Shown here piece by piece: positions 37,006-46,811 of a stretch of DNA of 64,000 bases. Both the position numbers and the translations under genes were made by a program. Origin of the DNA: an uncultured Clostridia bacterium (GTDB taxonomy: Bacteria; Bacillota; Clostridia; TANB77; CAG-508); NCBI GenBank assembly GCA_934169725.1, contig CAKPOF010000001.1:124001-188000 (forward strand). Reading direction: 5' to 3'. How positions within the stretch are numbered: position 1 is the first letter of the stretch; every line of letters begins with the position of its first letter. Under the pieces are notes generated by a model. It worked only from the letters and a program-made list of their open reading frames with translations. It was not told the DNA's origin and ran no database searches.

Positions 37006-38238
37006 ATGAAAAGAAAAATTGCAATGTTATTATTAGTATTTTTTTTATTTATAATATATATATATACATTAATAATAAACTATTTGCCAGATAGAATTAC
37101 AATATTTGAAGGTGAAAATATTGTACTAAAAACTTTTTTAGGAATTAATTTAAAATCAGATAATGATTCTATAACTGCATCTGTAAATTCAAATGAAAAA
37201 ACAATTAATAAGGCGGGGAGTGAGAAAATATCTGTAAATTTATTTAATAAATTATTAATAAAAAACATAGATGTATCAGTATTGCCAAAAACAACAGTAA
37301 TTCCAGTTGGCAATATTGCAGGTGTTAAATTATATACAAATGGTGTATTGGTTGTAGGCATGTCTGAAATAGAAGGAAAAGATAATGAAAAATATAAGCC
37401 TTATGAACATTCAGGAATAGTAGAAGGAGATACAATTTTAAAAATAGATAATAATATAATAAATTCAACAGATGATTTAATAGAAAAGGTTAACATGTCA
37501 CAGGGAAAAGAAATCCAAGTAGAATATGTACATGATAAAAAAACAAAAGAATGTAGTATAACTCCAGTTCAGACTACGGATAAAGAATATAAACTAGGAT
37601 TATGGGTAAGAGATAGTGCTGCTGGAGTTGGAACAGTTACTTTTTATGAACCATCAACGCAGAAATTTGGGGCACTTGGACATGGTATAACAGATATTGA
37701 TACAGGAAGTTTATTAAATATAGCATCTGGAGAATTTGTTACAGCTAAAATATTAAATATAAAAAAAGGTGAAAATGGTAATCCTGGAAAAATACAAGGA
37801 ACTGTAGAAGAACAAGATACAATAGGGGATATTTCAAAAAATACAGAATTTGGCATATATGGGAAAATGAAAAATAAAACGAGTTTAAATATAGATACAT
37901 CTAAAGAAATGGAAGTTGCATTAAGAGATGAAATAAAATTAGGAAAAGCAACTATTTTATGCAGTTTAGATAATAGTAAAAATGTAGAAGAATATGAAAT
38001 AGAAATAAAAAAGATATACAAGGATAATAATTATAACAATAAAAGTATGGAAATAAAAATAACTGATGATAGATTAATAGAAAAAACAGGTGGAATTATT
38101 CAAGGGATGAGTGGTTCACCTATAATACAAAATGGTAAATTTATAGGTGCAGTAACACATGTTTTTGTAAATTCAGCTACAGAAGGATATGCAATATTTG
38201 GAGATTTAATGATAAAACAATCAAGAGAAATAAATTAA
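37006..38238 (+). CDS. spoIVB: SpoIVB-like serine peptidase (S55)
   Basis: In sporulation SpoIVB is secreted from the forespore and cleaves SpoIVFA to trigger pro-SigK processing. This protein has one N-terminal membrane segment, a PDZ domain (GIVEGDTILKIDNNIINST) and the S55 domain with FGALGHGITD (catalytic His) and GMSGSPIIQNGKFIGAVTHV (catalytic Ser). Length is about 410. ATG 37006 has AAAGGAGA upstream. It lies directly after the Tad-like genes; a functional link is possible but not shown. Confidence 0.9.
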   Translation: MKRKIAMLLLVFFLFIIYIYTLIINYLPDRITIFEGENIVLKTFLGINLKSDNDSITASVNSNEKTINKAGSEKISVNLFNKLLIKNIDVSVLPKTTVIPVGNIAGVKLYTNGVLVVGMSEIEGKDNEKYKPYEHSGIVEGDTILKIDNNIINSTDDLIEKVNMSQGKEIQVEYVHDKKTKECSITPVQTTDKEYKLGLWVRDSAAGVGTVTFYEPSTQKFGALGHGITDIDTGSLLNIASGEFVTAKILNIKKGENGNPGKIQGTVEEQDTIGDISKNTEFGIYGKMKNKTSLNIDTSKEMEVALRDEIKLGKATILCSLDNSKNVEEYEIEIKKIYKDNNYNNKSMEIKITDDRLIEKTGGIIQGMSGSPIIQNGKFIGAVTHVFVNSATEGYAIFGDLMIKQSREIN

Positions 38239-38251
38239 AAAATTCAATAAT

Positions 38252-38468
38252 TGTTGCAATTCACAGTTCAAAGCATTTAACTTATAAAAATTTAATAATA
38301 TATTTTTTTGAAATACCGCGTAAGCGACCAAACGAACGGTAGTGAGTGCGAATTGGAGCAAACTACATACTAGAAATTTTAATATGTGGTTTGCGACACC
38401 AAGGTATAAAAAAACAATATATTATTAAATTTTAAAATGATTTATTTCATAAAGTGTGAATTGTAATA
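38252..38468 (+). repeat. Dispersed structured repeat, copy 4 (full with outer ends)
   Basis: Outer ends TGTTGCAATTCACAG and GTGTGAATTGTAA are inverted. Inside lie the arm TTTAATAATATA, the core ATACCGCGTAAGCGACC...GTTTGCGACACCAAGGTAT and the arm ACAATATATTATTAAA. It separates spoIVB from convergent murC. Confidence 0.82.
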
Positions 38469-38496
38469 ATATATTGAAATTTTTATGTATTTTAAA

Positions 38497-39879
38497 TTAT
38501 TTAACAAGCATAGGACCTATTTTTGTAACAGTTCCAGCTCCCAATGTTAAAACTATATCATCCTTATTAATGTGATTTTTTACATATGTAGTACATTCAT
38601 CAAAATCTGGTATATATAGGGCTTCTTTTCCAAGTGTATGTATTTTATCAACTAAATCTTTAGATGAAATTCCATATGTATTTTTTTCTCTAGCTGCATA
38701 TATATCTACAACGATAATATTATCAAAATTTAATAAAGCATTTGCAAAATCATCTAATAGGTTTTTAGTTCTACTATATGTATGTGGTTGGAAAATAACC
38801 CAAGATTTATTATATTTTTTATTCATTAAAGATTTTGCAGTGGCTGTAATTTCTGTTGGATGATGTCCATAATCATCATATACACTAGCTATATTGTTAA
38901 TTTTTCCTTTATATTCAAATCTTCTATGAGCACCTGTAAAATCTTGTAATGCAGATTTTATGATATCTTTTGAAATATTATATTTCATACAAATAGAAAT
39001 ACAAGCAAGTGCATTTAAAACATTGTGTCTACCAGGAATAGAAAGTTTAAATGTATCTAAAAGTTCATTATTATAATAAGCATCAAAACTTGCAAATCCA
39101 TCATTATCATATTTTATATTTGTTGCAGAAAAGTTTGCATCTTTGTTGTCTATACCATATGTAATTATATCAGCATTAGTATATTTTTGTAAGTCTAAAC
39201 AGTTTGAATCATCAGCGTTTATTACTAGAGTACCATCATCTGGTAATAATTTTACATATTTAACAAAAGCTTTTTTTATATTTTCAAAAGTTTTAAAATA
39301 ATCTAAGTGGTCATTATCAATATTTAAAATAATTTCTGCTTTAGGACTAAATTTTAGAAAGCTTTCTACATATTCACATGCTTCTATTATAAAATGTTCG
39401 CTATTTCCAACTCTGTAATTACCATCTAATTGTTTTAAAAATGCTCCAACTTGTATGCTAGGGTCTGTTAAAGCTTTTATAAAACAAAGTGAAATCATAG
39501 AAGTGGTTGTAGTTTTTCCATGTGTTCCAGAAACACATATTGTATCTTTGAAAGCTTTTGTTATTTCACCTAAAAAGTCTGCTCTTTCAATAGTAGGAAT
39601 ATTTAGCTTTCTAGCTTCTACCATTTCTGGATCATCATTTTTTATTGCAGCAGAATAAACAACAACATCAGCATTTTTTACATCTTCTAAATTGTGTCCA
39701 ATAGTAACTTTTATTCCTTTGTTTATTAAAATTTGTACTGCTTCAGAATTTGAGGCATCAGAGCCGGTAATATTAAAATTCCAGTTGTGTAGTATTTCTG
39801 CAATACCGCTCATACTTACTCCACCAATTCCAATCATATGTATATTTTTATATTTTTTTAAATTATCTATATTTGGCAT
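38497..39879 (-). CDS. murC: UDP-N-acetylmuramate-L-alanine ligase
   Basis: MurC adds the first amino acid of the peptidoglycan stem peptide. The N-terminal Rossmann domain shows HMIGIGGVSMSGIAEIL. The ATP-binding loop is VSGTHGKTTTTSM, followed by the central-domain ILNIDNDHLDYF and the C-terminal YDDYGHHPTEI and WVIFQPHTYSRT. Length of 460 is normal. RBS AGGAG lies upstream on the minus strand. Confidence 0.96.
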   Translation of the reverse strand: MPNIDNLKKYKNIHMIGIGGVSMSGIAEILHNWNFNITGSDASNSEAVQILINKGIKVTIGHNLEDVKNADVVVYSAAIKNDDPEMVEARKLNIPTIERADFLGEITKAFKDTICVSGTHGKTTTTSMISLCFIKALTDPSIQVGAFLKQLDGNYRVGNSEHFIIEACEYVESFLKFSPKAEIILNIDNDHLDYFKTFENIKKAFVKYVKLLPDDGTLVINADDSNCLDLQKYTNADIITYGIDNKDANFSATNIKYDNDGFASFDAYYNNELLDTFKLSIPGRHNVLNALACISICMKYNISKDIIKSALQDFTGAHRRFEYKGKINNIASVYDDYGHHPTEITATAKSLMNKKYNKSWVIFQPHTYSRTKNLLDDFANALLNFDNIIVVDIYAAREKNTYGISSKDLVDKIHTLGKEALYIPDFDECTTYVKNHINKDDIVLTLGAGTVTKIGPMLVK

Positions 39880-39998
39880 GAATAGACACTCCTTTTATAA
39901 CTATTTTTTCTAAATTAAAATCTAGAAAAAATTATATAATTATATTGATAAAAATTCAATACTTTTGGACAAATTTTTGAATATAAATGTTGATATTT

Positions 39999-40270
39999 GT
40001 TACAATTCACGGGTTGTTACTAGACAACAATACTACAAACTTATTTCTAAAATTCAATATATATTATTTTTTTTCATACCTTGGTGTCGCAAACCACATA
40101 TAAAAATCACTAGTATGTCGTTTGCTCCAATTCGCACTCACATTCGTTCGTTTGGTCGCTTACGCGGTATTTTAAAAAATAATATATATTGAATTTTAGA
40201 TTTTTAGTGCTTTTAAGCTGTCTAGTAGCAATATTACTAATAATATATGAATTTTACAAACGGTTGTTAC
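39999..40270 (-). repeat. Dispersed structured repeat, copy 5 (full, minus orientation)
   Basis: Outer GTTACAATTCAC at 39999 is matched by GGTTGTTAC near 40262, with a further inverted pair CTAGACA/TGTCTAG. The arms are of the second type (AAATTCAATATATATTATTT / AAATAATATATATTGAATTT, 40046-40199). The core reads on the minus strand. With the SigH promoter it explains most of the 547-base gap between murC and spoVG. Confidence 0.8.
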
Positions 40271-40331
40271 ACTAAAATCTAGTGGTTAGAAAAATAGCAA
40301 CATAAAAAAGCAAAAAAATGTAAAAAAAAGA

Positions 40332-40356
40332 AGGAAAAAAAATTTTTGTGGAGAAT
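40332..40356 (+). promoter_or_regulatory. SigH-type promoter of spoVG
   Basis: AGGAA at 40332 and GTGGAGAAT ending at 40356, with 17 bases between AGGA and GAAT. This is the element pattern and spacing I recall for the SigH promoter of Bacillus spoVG. About 70 bases lie between it and the start codon. Confidence 0.55.
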
Positions 40357-40426
40357 AATATATTGTACATAGAAATAAACATGTACAAATATTTTTAAAA
40401 CTTAAGGAAGGTAGGTGCACTACAAA

Positions 40427-40699
40427 ATGCAAATAACAGATGTACGTTTAAGAAAAGTTAATTCAGAGAACAGAATGAAAGCTGTTGCTTCTGTAACATT
40501 CGATAATGAATTCGTAATTCACGATATCAAAGTTATCGAAAGCCAAAATGGATTATTTATAGCTATGCCAAGTAGAAAAACTCCAAACGGAGAATTCAAA
40601 GATATAGCTCATCCAATCAATGCTGAAACTAGAGAGAAAATTCAAAAAGCTATATTAGAGGCTTATGAAGCTCCAGAAACAGAGGGATCAGCAGAATAA
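40427..40699 (+). CDS. spoVG: SpoVG RNA-binding regulator
   Basis: This begins MQITDVRLRKVNSENRMKAV and continues IHDIKVIESQNGLFIAMPSR, the SpoVG signature. It is a small nucleic-acid-binding regulator of sporulation, division and virulence genes. ATG 40427 is preferred (AAGGAAGGTAGGTG upstream). An intrinsic terminator follows. Confidence 0.96.
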   Translation: MQITDVRLRKVNSENRMKAVASVTFDNEFVIHDIKVIESQNGLFIAMPSRKTPNGEFKDIAHPINAETREKIQKAILEAYEAPETEGSAE

Positions 40700-40703
40700 T
40701 AAA

Positions 40704-40732
40704 TAAAAAAGCACTTTTTAGTGCTTTTTTTG
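40704..40732 (+). terminator. Intrinsic terminator after spoVG
   Basis: AAAAAGCACTTTTTAGTGCTTTTTTT. Confidence 0.88.
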
Positions 40733-40805
40733 TGTCAAAAAGCTTGAAAATATAGTAAAAACAAGGTAAAATATTATGGATATATTAAGAAAAGAGGAAT
40801 AAAAT

Positions 40806-41366
40806 ATGTTTTTGGTTGTAGGATTAGGAAATCCTGAAAACGAATATTCAAATACAAGACATAATATGGGATTTGATACAGTAAATAAATTAGTTGAAAA
40901 ATATAATATAGAATTTGATAAAAGAAATTTTAAAGGCATATATGGAATAGGGATGATTGAAAACAAAAAAGTTGTTGTTTTAAAACCACAAACATATATG
41001 AATTTGAGTGGAGAAAGTATAATACAAGTATTAAATTTTTATAAAATTGATTTAGAGAATTTAATTGTAATTTATGATGACATAGATGTAAAACCTGGAA
41101 AAATAAAAATAAGAAAAAAAGGAGGACCAGGTTCTCACAACGGAATGAAATCTGTAATTGAAAATTTGCAATCTGGAGATTTTACAAGAATAAGAGTTGG
41201 GATAGGAATACCTGAACATAAAAACGATATGATTAATTATGTTATAGGAAAAAATATATCTGAGGATGAAAAAAAGATTTTAGATATAGGAACTAGTGAG
41301 GCTGAAGAAGCAATTGTAGAAATATTAAAAAATGGTGTGGATTCGGCAATGAATAAATTTAATTAA
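40806..41366 (+). CDS. pth: Peptidyl-tRNA hydrolase
   Basis: Pth releases peptides from drop-off peptidyl-tRNA. The start FLVVGLGNPENEYSNTRHNMG contains the substrate-binding Asn and catalytic His. It continues with KPQTYMNLSGES and YDDIDVKPGKIKIRKKGGPG, then SHNGMKSVIENL. Length of 186 is normal. It heads a run of closely spaced genes through obg. Confidence 0.96.
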   Translation: MFLVVGLGNPENEYSNTRHNMGFDTVNKLVEKYNIEFDKRNFKGIYGIGMIENKKVVVLKPQTYMNLSGESIIQVLNFYKIDLENLIVIYDDIDVKPGKIKIRKKGGPGSHNGMKSVIENLQSGDFTRIRVGIGIPEHKNDMINYVIGKNISEDEKKILDIGTSEAEEAIVEILKNGVDSAMNKFN

Positions 41367-41386
41367 CCAAGAAAGGTAGACATGTA

Positions 41387-42568
41387 ATGTTAGAATTGTT
41401 AATAAAAAGATCAAAAGAAAAAGAAATAGCATTAGTAGAAAATGGTAAAATAATAGAATATTATAATGAAAAAGAAGAAGAGAATAAAAAAGAAGGAAAT
41501 ATATATATAGGTGTAGTAAAAGACGTAATAAAAGGAATGCAAGCTGCTTTTGTTGATATTGGTGTAGGTAAAAATAGTTTGATACATATAAAAGATATTT
41601 TAGAAAAAAAGGATGAGAAAATAGAAAAGGTAGATTTAAACCAAGATATATCAAAACTAATAAAACCAAATCAAAAATTATTAGTTCAAATAAAAAAAGA
41701 TAGTTGTGAAAAAAAAGGTGCAAGAATATCAACACACATAAATTTACCGGGAAAATATATAGTTTTAATGCCTGGTACTAATATAATTACAGTATCTCAA
41801 AAAATAGAAGATAATAATGAGCAAGAAAGATTAATAAATTTGGTAAAGCAAAGTATTTCAAACTGTAATGGTGCAATAATTAGAACATCTGCGGAAGGAA
41901 AAGAAGAAGAAATAAAAAAAGAAATAAAAGAATTAGAAATAAAATGGAATGAGATACAAGAAGTAGCAAAAAAAGAAAATGCTAAAACACCTAGATTACT
42001 ATACAAAAGTCATGATATTGTTGGAAAAATATTAATAGATTTAGCAAATAAAAACTTAGAAAAAGTAACAGTAAATGATAGCGAAGATTATAATCAAATT
42101 GCAGAAATAAAAAAGAAAAATGAAGAATATAAAAATTTAAAAATTGCTGTAAAAGGTGAAAAATCAATATTTGATATTTATGATTTACAACAACAAATAA
42201 GCAAAATATCAAATAGAAAAATTTGGCTAAAATGTGGAGGGTTTATAACAATAGATAAAACAGAAGCATTAACAGCAATAGATGTAAATACAGGAAAATA
42301 TACAGGTAATAAAACATTAGAAGATACGGTTTTTAAAGTAAATAAAGAAGCAACCGTAGAAATTGCAAAACAATTAAAACTTAGAGACATTGGTGGAATT
42401 ATTATAATTGATTATATAGATATGCAAAAACAAGAAGATAAAAAAGTGATAGAAGAATTACTAAGGGAAGAATTAAAAAAAGACAGAAGCAAAACACAAA
42501 TAGAAGGTTTTACAAAGTTAGATTTAATGGAAATAACAAGAAAACATATTTGTAGTCATAATAGTTAA
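41387..42568 (+). CDS. RNase E/G family ribonuclease, short form
   Basis: The N-terminal S1 domain (GNIYIGVVKDVIKGMQAAFV, DIGVGKNSLIHI) and the catalytic DNase-I-like domain (KTEALTAIDVNTGKYTG with the first Asp, and IIIIDYIDMQKQED with the second) identify the family. At 393 residues it ends soon after LDLMEITRKHI. It therefore lacks the zinc-link CPxC motif and small domain of E. coli RNase G. No frame break or CGG is present near the end, so this appears to be its natural length. Confidence 0.85.
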   Translation: MLELLIKRSKEKEIALVENGKIIEYYNEKEEENKKEGNIYIGVVKDVIKGMQAAFVDIGVGKNSLIHIKDILEKKDEKIEKVDLNQDISKLIKPNQKLLVQIKKDSCEKKGARISTHINLPGKYIVLMPGTNIITVSQKIEDNNEQERLINLVKQSISNCNGAIIRTSAEGKEEEIKKEIKELEIKWNEIQEVAKKENAKTPRLLYKSHDIVGKILIDLANKNLEKVTVNDSEDYNQIAEIKKKNEEYKNLKIAVKGEKSIFDIYDLQQQISKISNRKIWLKCGGFITIDKTEALTAIDVNTGKYTGNKTLEDTVFKVNKEATVEIAKQLKLRDIGGIIIIDYIDMQKQEDKKVIEELLREELKKDRSKTQIEGFTKLDLMEITRKHICSHNS

Positions 42569-42589
42569 AAAGAAAAGAGGAATAATTAA

Positions 42590-43957
42590 ATGAATGTAGG
42601 CTTTATATCACTAGGATGTAGTAAAAATTTAATTGATACAGAAAATGTAATAGGAATTTTTAAAAATAATAGATATACAGTAGTAAACGATGAAACAAAA
42701 GCAGATATTATTGTAATAAATACTTGCGGATTTATAGAATCTGCAAAAGAAGAAGCTATTAATACAATACTAGAAATGGCAGAATATAAAAAAGATAGAT
42801 GTAAATACTTGATAGTTATAGGATGTTTAGTTCAAAGATATTATGAAGATTTAGTAAAAGCATTACCTGAAGTAGATTTATTTATTAAAATAGAAGATTA
42901 TGATAAATTATGGGATAAAATAGAAGATTTAGTAAAGGCAGGAATAGTAGAAAAAGATATAAAAAAATCTAGTAAAAAAATAACAGAAGTGTTAGAAATG
43001 CCTATGTTTACTCAAGAAGAATTTTTAAATAGAATAACAACAACTGGAAAAAATTATGCATATTTAAAAATTGGAGAAGGATGTAGTAATAGATGTACAT
43101 ATTGTGCAATTCCATATATTAGAGGTCCATTTGTTAGTAGAAAAATGGAAGATATATTAGAAGAGGCAAAAACTTTAGCTAAAAATGGTATAAAAGAATT
43201 AATAGTCATAGCACAAGATACAACTAAATATGGTGTTGATATATATGGAGAAACTAAATTATCAGAATTATTGCATAAATTAAGTGAAATTGAAGGTATA
43301 AAATGGATTAGATTTTTGTATTCATATCCAGAAGGAATAACAGAAGATTTAATAACAGAAGTGGCAAATAATAAAAAAATTGCAAAATATTTTGATATTC
43401 CAATACAACATATATCAAATAAAATATTAAAAATGATGAATAGAAAAACAAATCAAGAACAAATTGAAGGTTTATTAAAAAAGATAAGAGAAGAAATACC
43501 AGAAGTTACGCTAAGAACTAGTTTAATAGTTGGATTTCCAGGAGAAACTAAAGAACAGTTTGAGGAATTAAATGAATTTATAAAAAAAGCAAAATTTGAT
43601 AAATTAGGAACATTTATGTATTCTAAGGAAGAGGGTACACCTGCAGAAAAGCTTCCAAATCAAATACATGGAAATACTAAAAAAGCTAGATATAATAAAA
43701 TAATGAAAACACAACAAGAAATATCTAGAAAAATTCAAGATGAAAAAATTGGAAAAAAATATGAAGTGTTAATAGAAGATATGTCTTTTGACGGAAAATA
43801 TTATATAGGAAGAACAATGCAAGATGTTCCAGAAATAGATGGAATAGTTTATGTAAAAAATATAAATAATGTAAAACCAGAAGATATATTAAACACATTT
43901 ATAGAATGTAAAATAATAGATGTAAGTAATTATGATTTAATTGCAGAAATTATATAA
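42590..43957 (+). CDS. rimO: Ribosomal protein S12 methylthiotransferase RimO
   Basis: This radical SAM enzyme adds a methylthio group to Asp of S12. The N-terminal UPF0004 domain (VGFISLGCSKNLIDTENVIG, NTCGFI, GCLVQRY) supplies three Cys. The radical SAM core holds CSNRCTYCAIP, and a TRAM domain lies at the C-terminus. The S-x-G-CSKN start distinguishes RimO from MiaB. Length is 455. Confidence 0.94.
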   Translation: MNVGFISLGCSKNLIDTENVIGIFKNNRYTVVNDETKADIIVINTCGFIESAKEEAINTILEMAEYKKDRCKYLIVIGCLVQRYYEDLVKALPEVDLFIKIEDYDKLWDKIEDLVKAGIVEKDIKKSSKKITEVLEMPMFTQEEFLNRITTTGKNYAYLKIGEGCSNRCTYCAIPYIRGPFVSRKMEDILEEAKTLAKNGIKELIVIAQDTTKYGVDIYGETKLSELLHKLSEIEGIKWIRFLYSYPEGITEDLITEVANNKKIAKYFDIPIQHISNKILKMMNRKTNQEQIEGLLKKIREEIPEVTLRTSLIVGFPGETKEQFEELNEFIKKAKFDKLGTFMYSKEEGTPAEKLPNQIHGNTKKARYNKIMKTQQEISRKIQDEKIGKKYEVLIEDMSFDGKYYIGRTMQDVPEIDGIVYVKNINNVKPEDILNTFIECKIIDVSNYDLIAEII

Positions 43958-44005
43958 TATGAAAATAATAAATATAAAAAATTAATTATGAAGGGAAGGG
44001 GAAGA

Positions 44006-45013
44006 ATGAAAAAGAGAATTTTGACTGGGGATAGACCTACCGGAAGATTACATATAGGACATTATTTTGGTTCATTAAAGAAAAGAGTCGAGATGCAAAA
44101 TAGTGGAGAATATGATATGTATATATTAATTGCAGATGTTCAAGCTCTAACAGATAATTTTAATAATCCAGAAAAAGTAAGAAAAAATGTAAGAGAATTG
44201 GCTATGGATTATTTATCTTGTGGAATAGACCCAGAAAAGACGACAATATATATTCAATCAATGATACCAGAAACAGCTGAGTTGACAGTGTATTATTCTA
44301 ATTTAGTAACAATATCTAGACTTCAAAGAAATCCAACAGTAAAAACAGAAATAGCTCAAAAGAAAGAAATATTTGGAGAAAGTGTTACATATGGATTTTT
44401 GGGATATCCGGTAAGTCAAGCAGCAGACATAACAACATTTGAAGGTGAATTGGTTCCAGCAGGAGAAGATCAAGAACCATTAATCGAACAATGCAGAGAA
44501 ATAGTAAGAAAATTTAATAGTATTTATGGAGATGTATTGGTTGAACCTAAAATTGTATTATCTGAAGGAAAGAGAATAAAAGGACTAGATGGAAATGAAA
44601 AGATGGGAAAATCTTTAGGAAATGCTATATATTTATCAGATACTGAAGAAGAAATAACTAGAAAAGTAATGAGTGCAGTTACAGACCCAAAAAGAATAAA
44701 AAAGGATGATTTAGGAAATCCTGATATATGTATGGTTGCATATTATCATAAATTATTTTCATCTAATGAAGAAGTTAATACTGTATGTGAAGAATGTAGA
44801 GCTGGAAAAAGAGGATGTGTAGCTTGCAAAAAACAATTAGCAAAAAACATTATTAAATATTTAGAGCCAATTAGAGAAAAAAGAAAATATTATGAGGAAC
44901 ACCCAGAAATAGTTGATGAAATTTTAAAAAACGGAACAGAAAAAGCAAGAAAAACAGCAAAAGAAACAATGAAAAAAGTAAAAAAAGCTATGAAATTAGA
45001 TTATTTTGAGTAA
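44006..45013 (+). CDS. trpS: Tryptophanyl-tRNA synthetase
   Basis: This class I synthetase has the HIGH-type motif in TGDRPTGRLHIGHYFGS, GEDQEPLIEQ for Trp and tRNA binding and the KMSKS variant EKMGKSLGNAI. A CxxC pair (EECRAGKRGCVACKK) may bind zinc. ATG 44006 with GGGGAAG upstream is chosen over 43988. It ends just ahead of obg. Confidence 0.95.
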   Translation: MKKRILTGDRPTGRLHIGHYFGSLKKRVEMQNSGEYDMYILIADVQALTDNFNNPEKVRKNVRELAMDYLSCGIDPEKTTIYIQSMIPETAELTVYYSNLVTISRLQRNPTVKTEIAQKKEIFGESVTYGFLGYPVSQAADITTFEGELVPAGEDQEPLIEQCREIVRKFNSIYGDVLVEPKIVLSEGKRIKGLDGNEKMGKSLGNAIYLSDTEEEITRKVMSAVTDPKRIKKDDLGNPDICMVAYYHKLFSSNEEVNTVCEECRAGKRGCVACKKQLAKNIIKYLEPIREKRKYYEEHPEIVDEILKNGTEKARKTAKETMKKVKKAMKLDYFE

Positions 45014-45032
45014 AAATAGAAAAGGAGATCTC

Positions 45033-46304
45033 ATGTTTACAGATTATACAAAAATTATTATAAAATCAGGAGATGGAGGAAATGGAGCAGTTGCCTTCAG
45101 ACGTGAAAAATATGTAGCTTCAGGGGGACCTGATGGTGGAGATGGCGGAAAAGGTGGAGATATATATTTTCAAGTAGATAAAGATAAAAATACTTTAATT
45201 GATTTTAGATATAATAGAAAATTTAAAGCAGGAAATGGCGAAAATGGAAGTGGAAGTCATTGTAATGGAAAATATGGAAAAGATTTATATATAAAAGTAC
45301 CAATAGGTACAGTAGTAAAAGATGCGGAAACAGGAAGAGTTGTTGCTGATTTATCTAATCCAAACCAAACAGAACTAATATTAAAAGGTGGACGAGGAGG
45401 AAGAGGAAATTCACATTTTGCTACATCAACAAGACAAGCACCTAGATTTTCAGAAGATGGAGATAAAGGTGAAGAAAAAGAAGTTATATTAGAACTTAAA
45501 TTACTTGCAGATGTAGGTTTGTTAGGATTTCCAAATGTAGGAAAATCAACATTTTTATCAGTTGTTACAGATGCAAGACCTAAAATAGCAAATTATCATT
45601 TTACTACATTACAACCTAATTTGGGAGTTGTAAAAACCAAAAATGGTGATGGATTTGTTATAGCAGATATACCAGGAATAATAGAAGGAGCCAGCGAAGG
45701 TATTGGTTTAGGAATTCAATTTTTGCGTCATGTTGAAAGAACAAGATTATTATTACATTTCTTAGATGTATCAGGACAAGAAGGAAGAAATCCTGTTGAA
45801 GATTTTTATGCAATCAATAAAGAATTAAAAACATATAGTGAAAAACTAAGTACTAGAAAACAAATTATTGTAGCTAATAAAATAGATGTAGAAAATGATG
45901 AATTATTAAAAGATATAGAAAAATTAGCTAAAAAAGAAAATTTGGAATTATATAAAATATCAGCTGCTACAAAACAAGGTGTAGAAGAATTAATAGATCA
46001 TGTAACAGAAGTTTTAAAAACATTACCAAAAGAAGAGTTAATAGAAATAGAAGATAGAAAAGTATACACATTAGAAGAAAAAGAGGACGCTTGGAGTATA
46101 AAAGTGGAAGATGGTGTATTTATAGTTTCAGGAAGAGCTGTTCAAAGATTAATGGGAAGAGTTAATATTGAAGATAATGAATCATTATACTATCTACAAA
46201 AATGCCTAAAAAATATGGGAATAGATGACAAACTAAAAGAGTTAGGTGTTTGTGAAGGAGATACTGTAATTTTAGATGACTGGGAATTAGAATGGTATGA
46301 ATAA
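45033..46304 (+). CDS. obg: Obg-family GTPase
   Basis: This is an essential GTPase of ribosome assembly and, in Bacillus, of stress and sporulation signalling. The glycine-rich Obg fold occupies about the first 158 residues (GDGGNGAVAFRREKYV). The G domain starts GFPNVGKST, with DIPGIIEGA and NKID. An OCT domain lies at the C-terminus. ATG 45033 has AAAGGAGAT upstream; the longer frame from 45006 would overlap trpS. Confidence 0.96.
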   Translation: MFTDYTKIIIKSGDGGNGAVAFRREKYVASGGPDGGDGGKGGDIYFQVDKDKNTLIDFRYNRKFKAGNGENGSGSHCNGKYGKDLYIKVPIGTVVKDAETGRVVADLSNPNQTELILKGGRGGRGNSHFATSTRQAPRFSEDGDKGEEKEVILELKLLADVGLLGFPNVGKSTFLSVVTDARPKIANYHFTTLQPNLGVVKTKNGDGFVIADIPGIIEGASEGIGLGIQFLRHVERTRLLLHFLDVSGQEGRNPVEDFYAINKELKTYSEKLSTRKQIIVANKIDVENDELLKDIEKLAKKENLELYKISAATKQGVEELIDHVTEVLKTLPKEELIEIEDRKVYTLEEKEDAWSIKVEDGVFIVSGRAVQRLMGRVNIEDNESLYYLQKCLKNMGIDDKLKELGVCEGDTVILDDWELEWYE

Positions 46305-46363
46305 AAAATTGAAATAAATGGTTGACTAATTAAAGAAAAAATGATATAAATAATAAGTATTAT

Positions 46364-46438
46364 GGCCCCTTGGTCAAGCGGTTAAGACGCCACCCTCTCA
46401 AGGTGGAATCATGGGTTCGATTCCCGTAGGGGTCACCA
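46364..46438 (+). tRNA. tRNA-Glu (anticodon CTC)
   Basis: The acceptor is GGCCCCT/AGGGGTC (one G-T pair), anticodon stem CCACC/GGTGG with loop CTCTCAA, T-arm GGGTTCGATTCCC and encoded CCA. Anticodon CTC reads GAG. A dedicated GAG reader is notable in such an AT-rich genome. Confidence 0.94.
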
Positions 46439-46456
46439 AGTACTTATATTTATATT

Positions 46457-46583
46457 AAAAGGGAGTAGCTATTAATTACTAATCAACAGTCGCGATAGAG
46501 TATATCTGGTTAGTAAGCTTTTAAATAAAAAAGTAAGCGAGACTTTTAAAAGGATTTTTGCCTTTTGATAGTCTTGCTTTTTT
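46457..46583 (+). promoter_or_regulatory. yybP-ykoY-type (manganese) riboswitch with terminator
   Basis: The element begins AAAAGGGAGTAGC, holds CAACAGTCGCG, and ends in a terminator: AAGCGAGAC...TTTTAAAAGG-ATTTTTG-CCTTTTGATAGTCTTGCTTTTTT. The order matches the yybP-ykoY family, which senses Mn2+ and commonly controls cation P-type ATPases, the gene that follows here. The consensus is recalled, not searched. Confidence 0.75.
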
Positions 46584-46600
46584 CATACTAATTGTACGGT

Positions 46601-46709
46601 AATCTTGAACTTTAATGTTTTATAGTTTGAAATACTGCGTAAGCGATCAAACGAGCAAATGCGAGTGCGACACACAAAGTATGAAAATTATAAAATATTA
46701 AAGTTTGAG
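46601..46709 (+). repeat. Dispersed structured repeat, copy 6 (short form)
   Basis: Core ATACTGCGTAAGCGATCAAACG...GAGTGCGACACACAAAGTAT. The first position ATACT is matched by a compensating AGTAT at the far end. Arms TTTAATGTTTTATAG and TTATAAAATATTAAAG are complementary and differ from the other copies. It lies between the riboswitch and the ATPase start. Confidence 0.72.
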
Positions 46710-46811
46710 ATTAATAAATCTACAATAAATAATAATAGTTGCAGAAATTTTAAGCAAATATTGATATATTTTGTTTACTTGGATAAAATATATAAAAAAG
46801 GAGGAAAAAAA

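Noticed and set aside
41387..42568. RNase E/G gene as a sixth frameshifted gene
   Set aside because: It is short compared with RNase G, but no CGG or recognisable continuation exists in another frame after the stop; it is treated as a natural short form.
46659..46811. N-terminal extension of the P-type ATPase from ATG 46659
   Set aside because: The extension would be encoded by repeat copy 6 and the leader; a strong RBS precedes TTG 46812, which gives the expected N-terminus.
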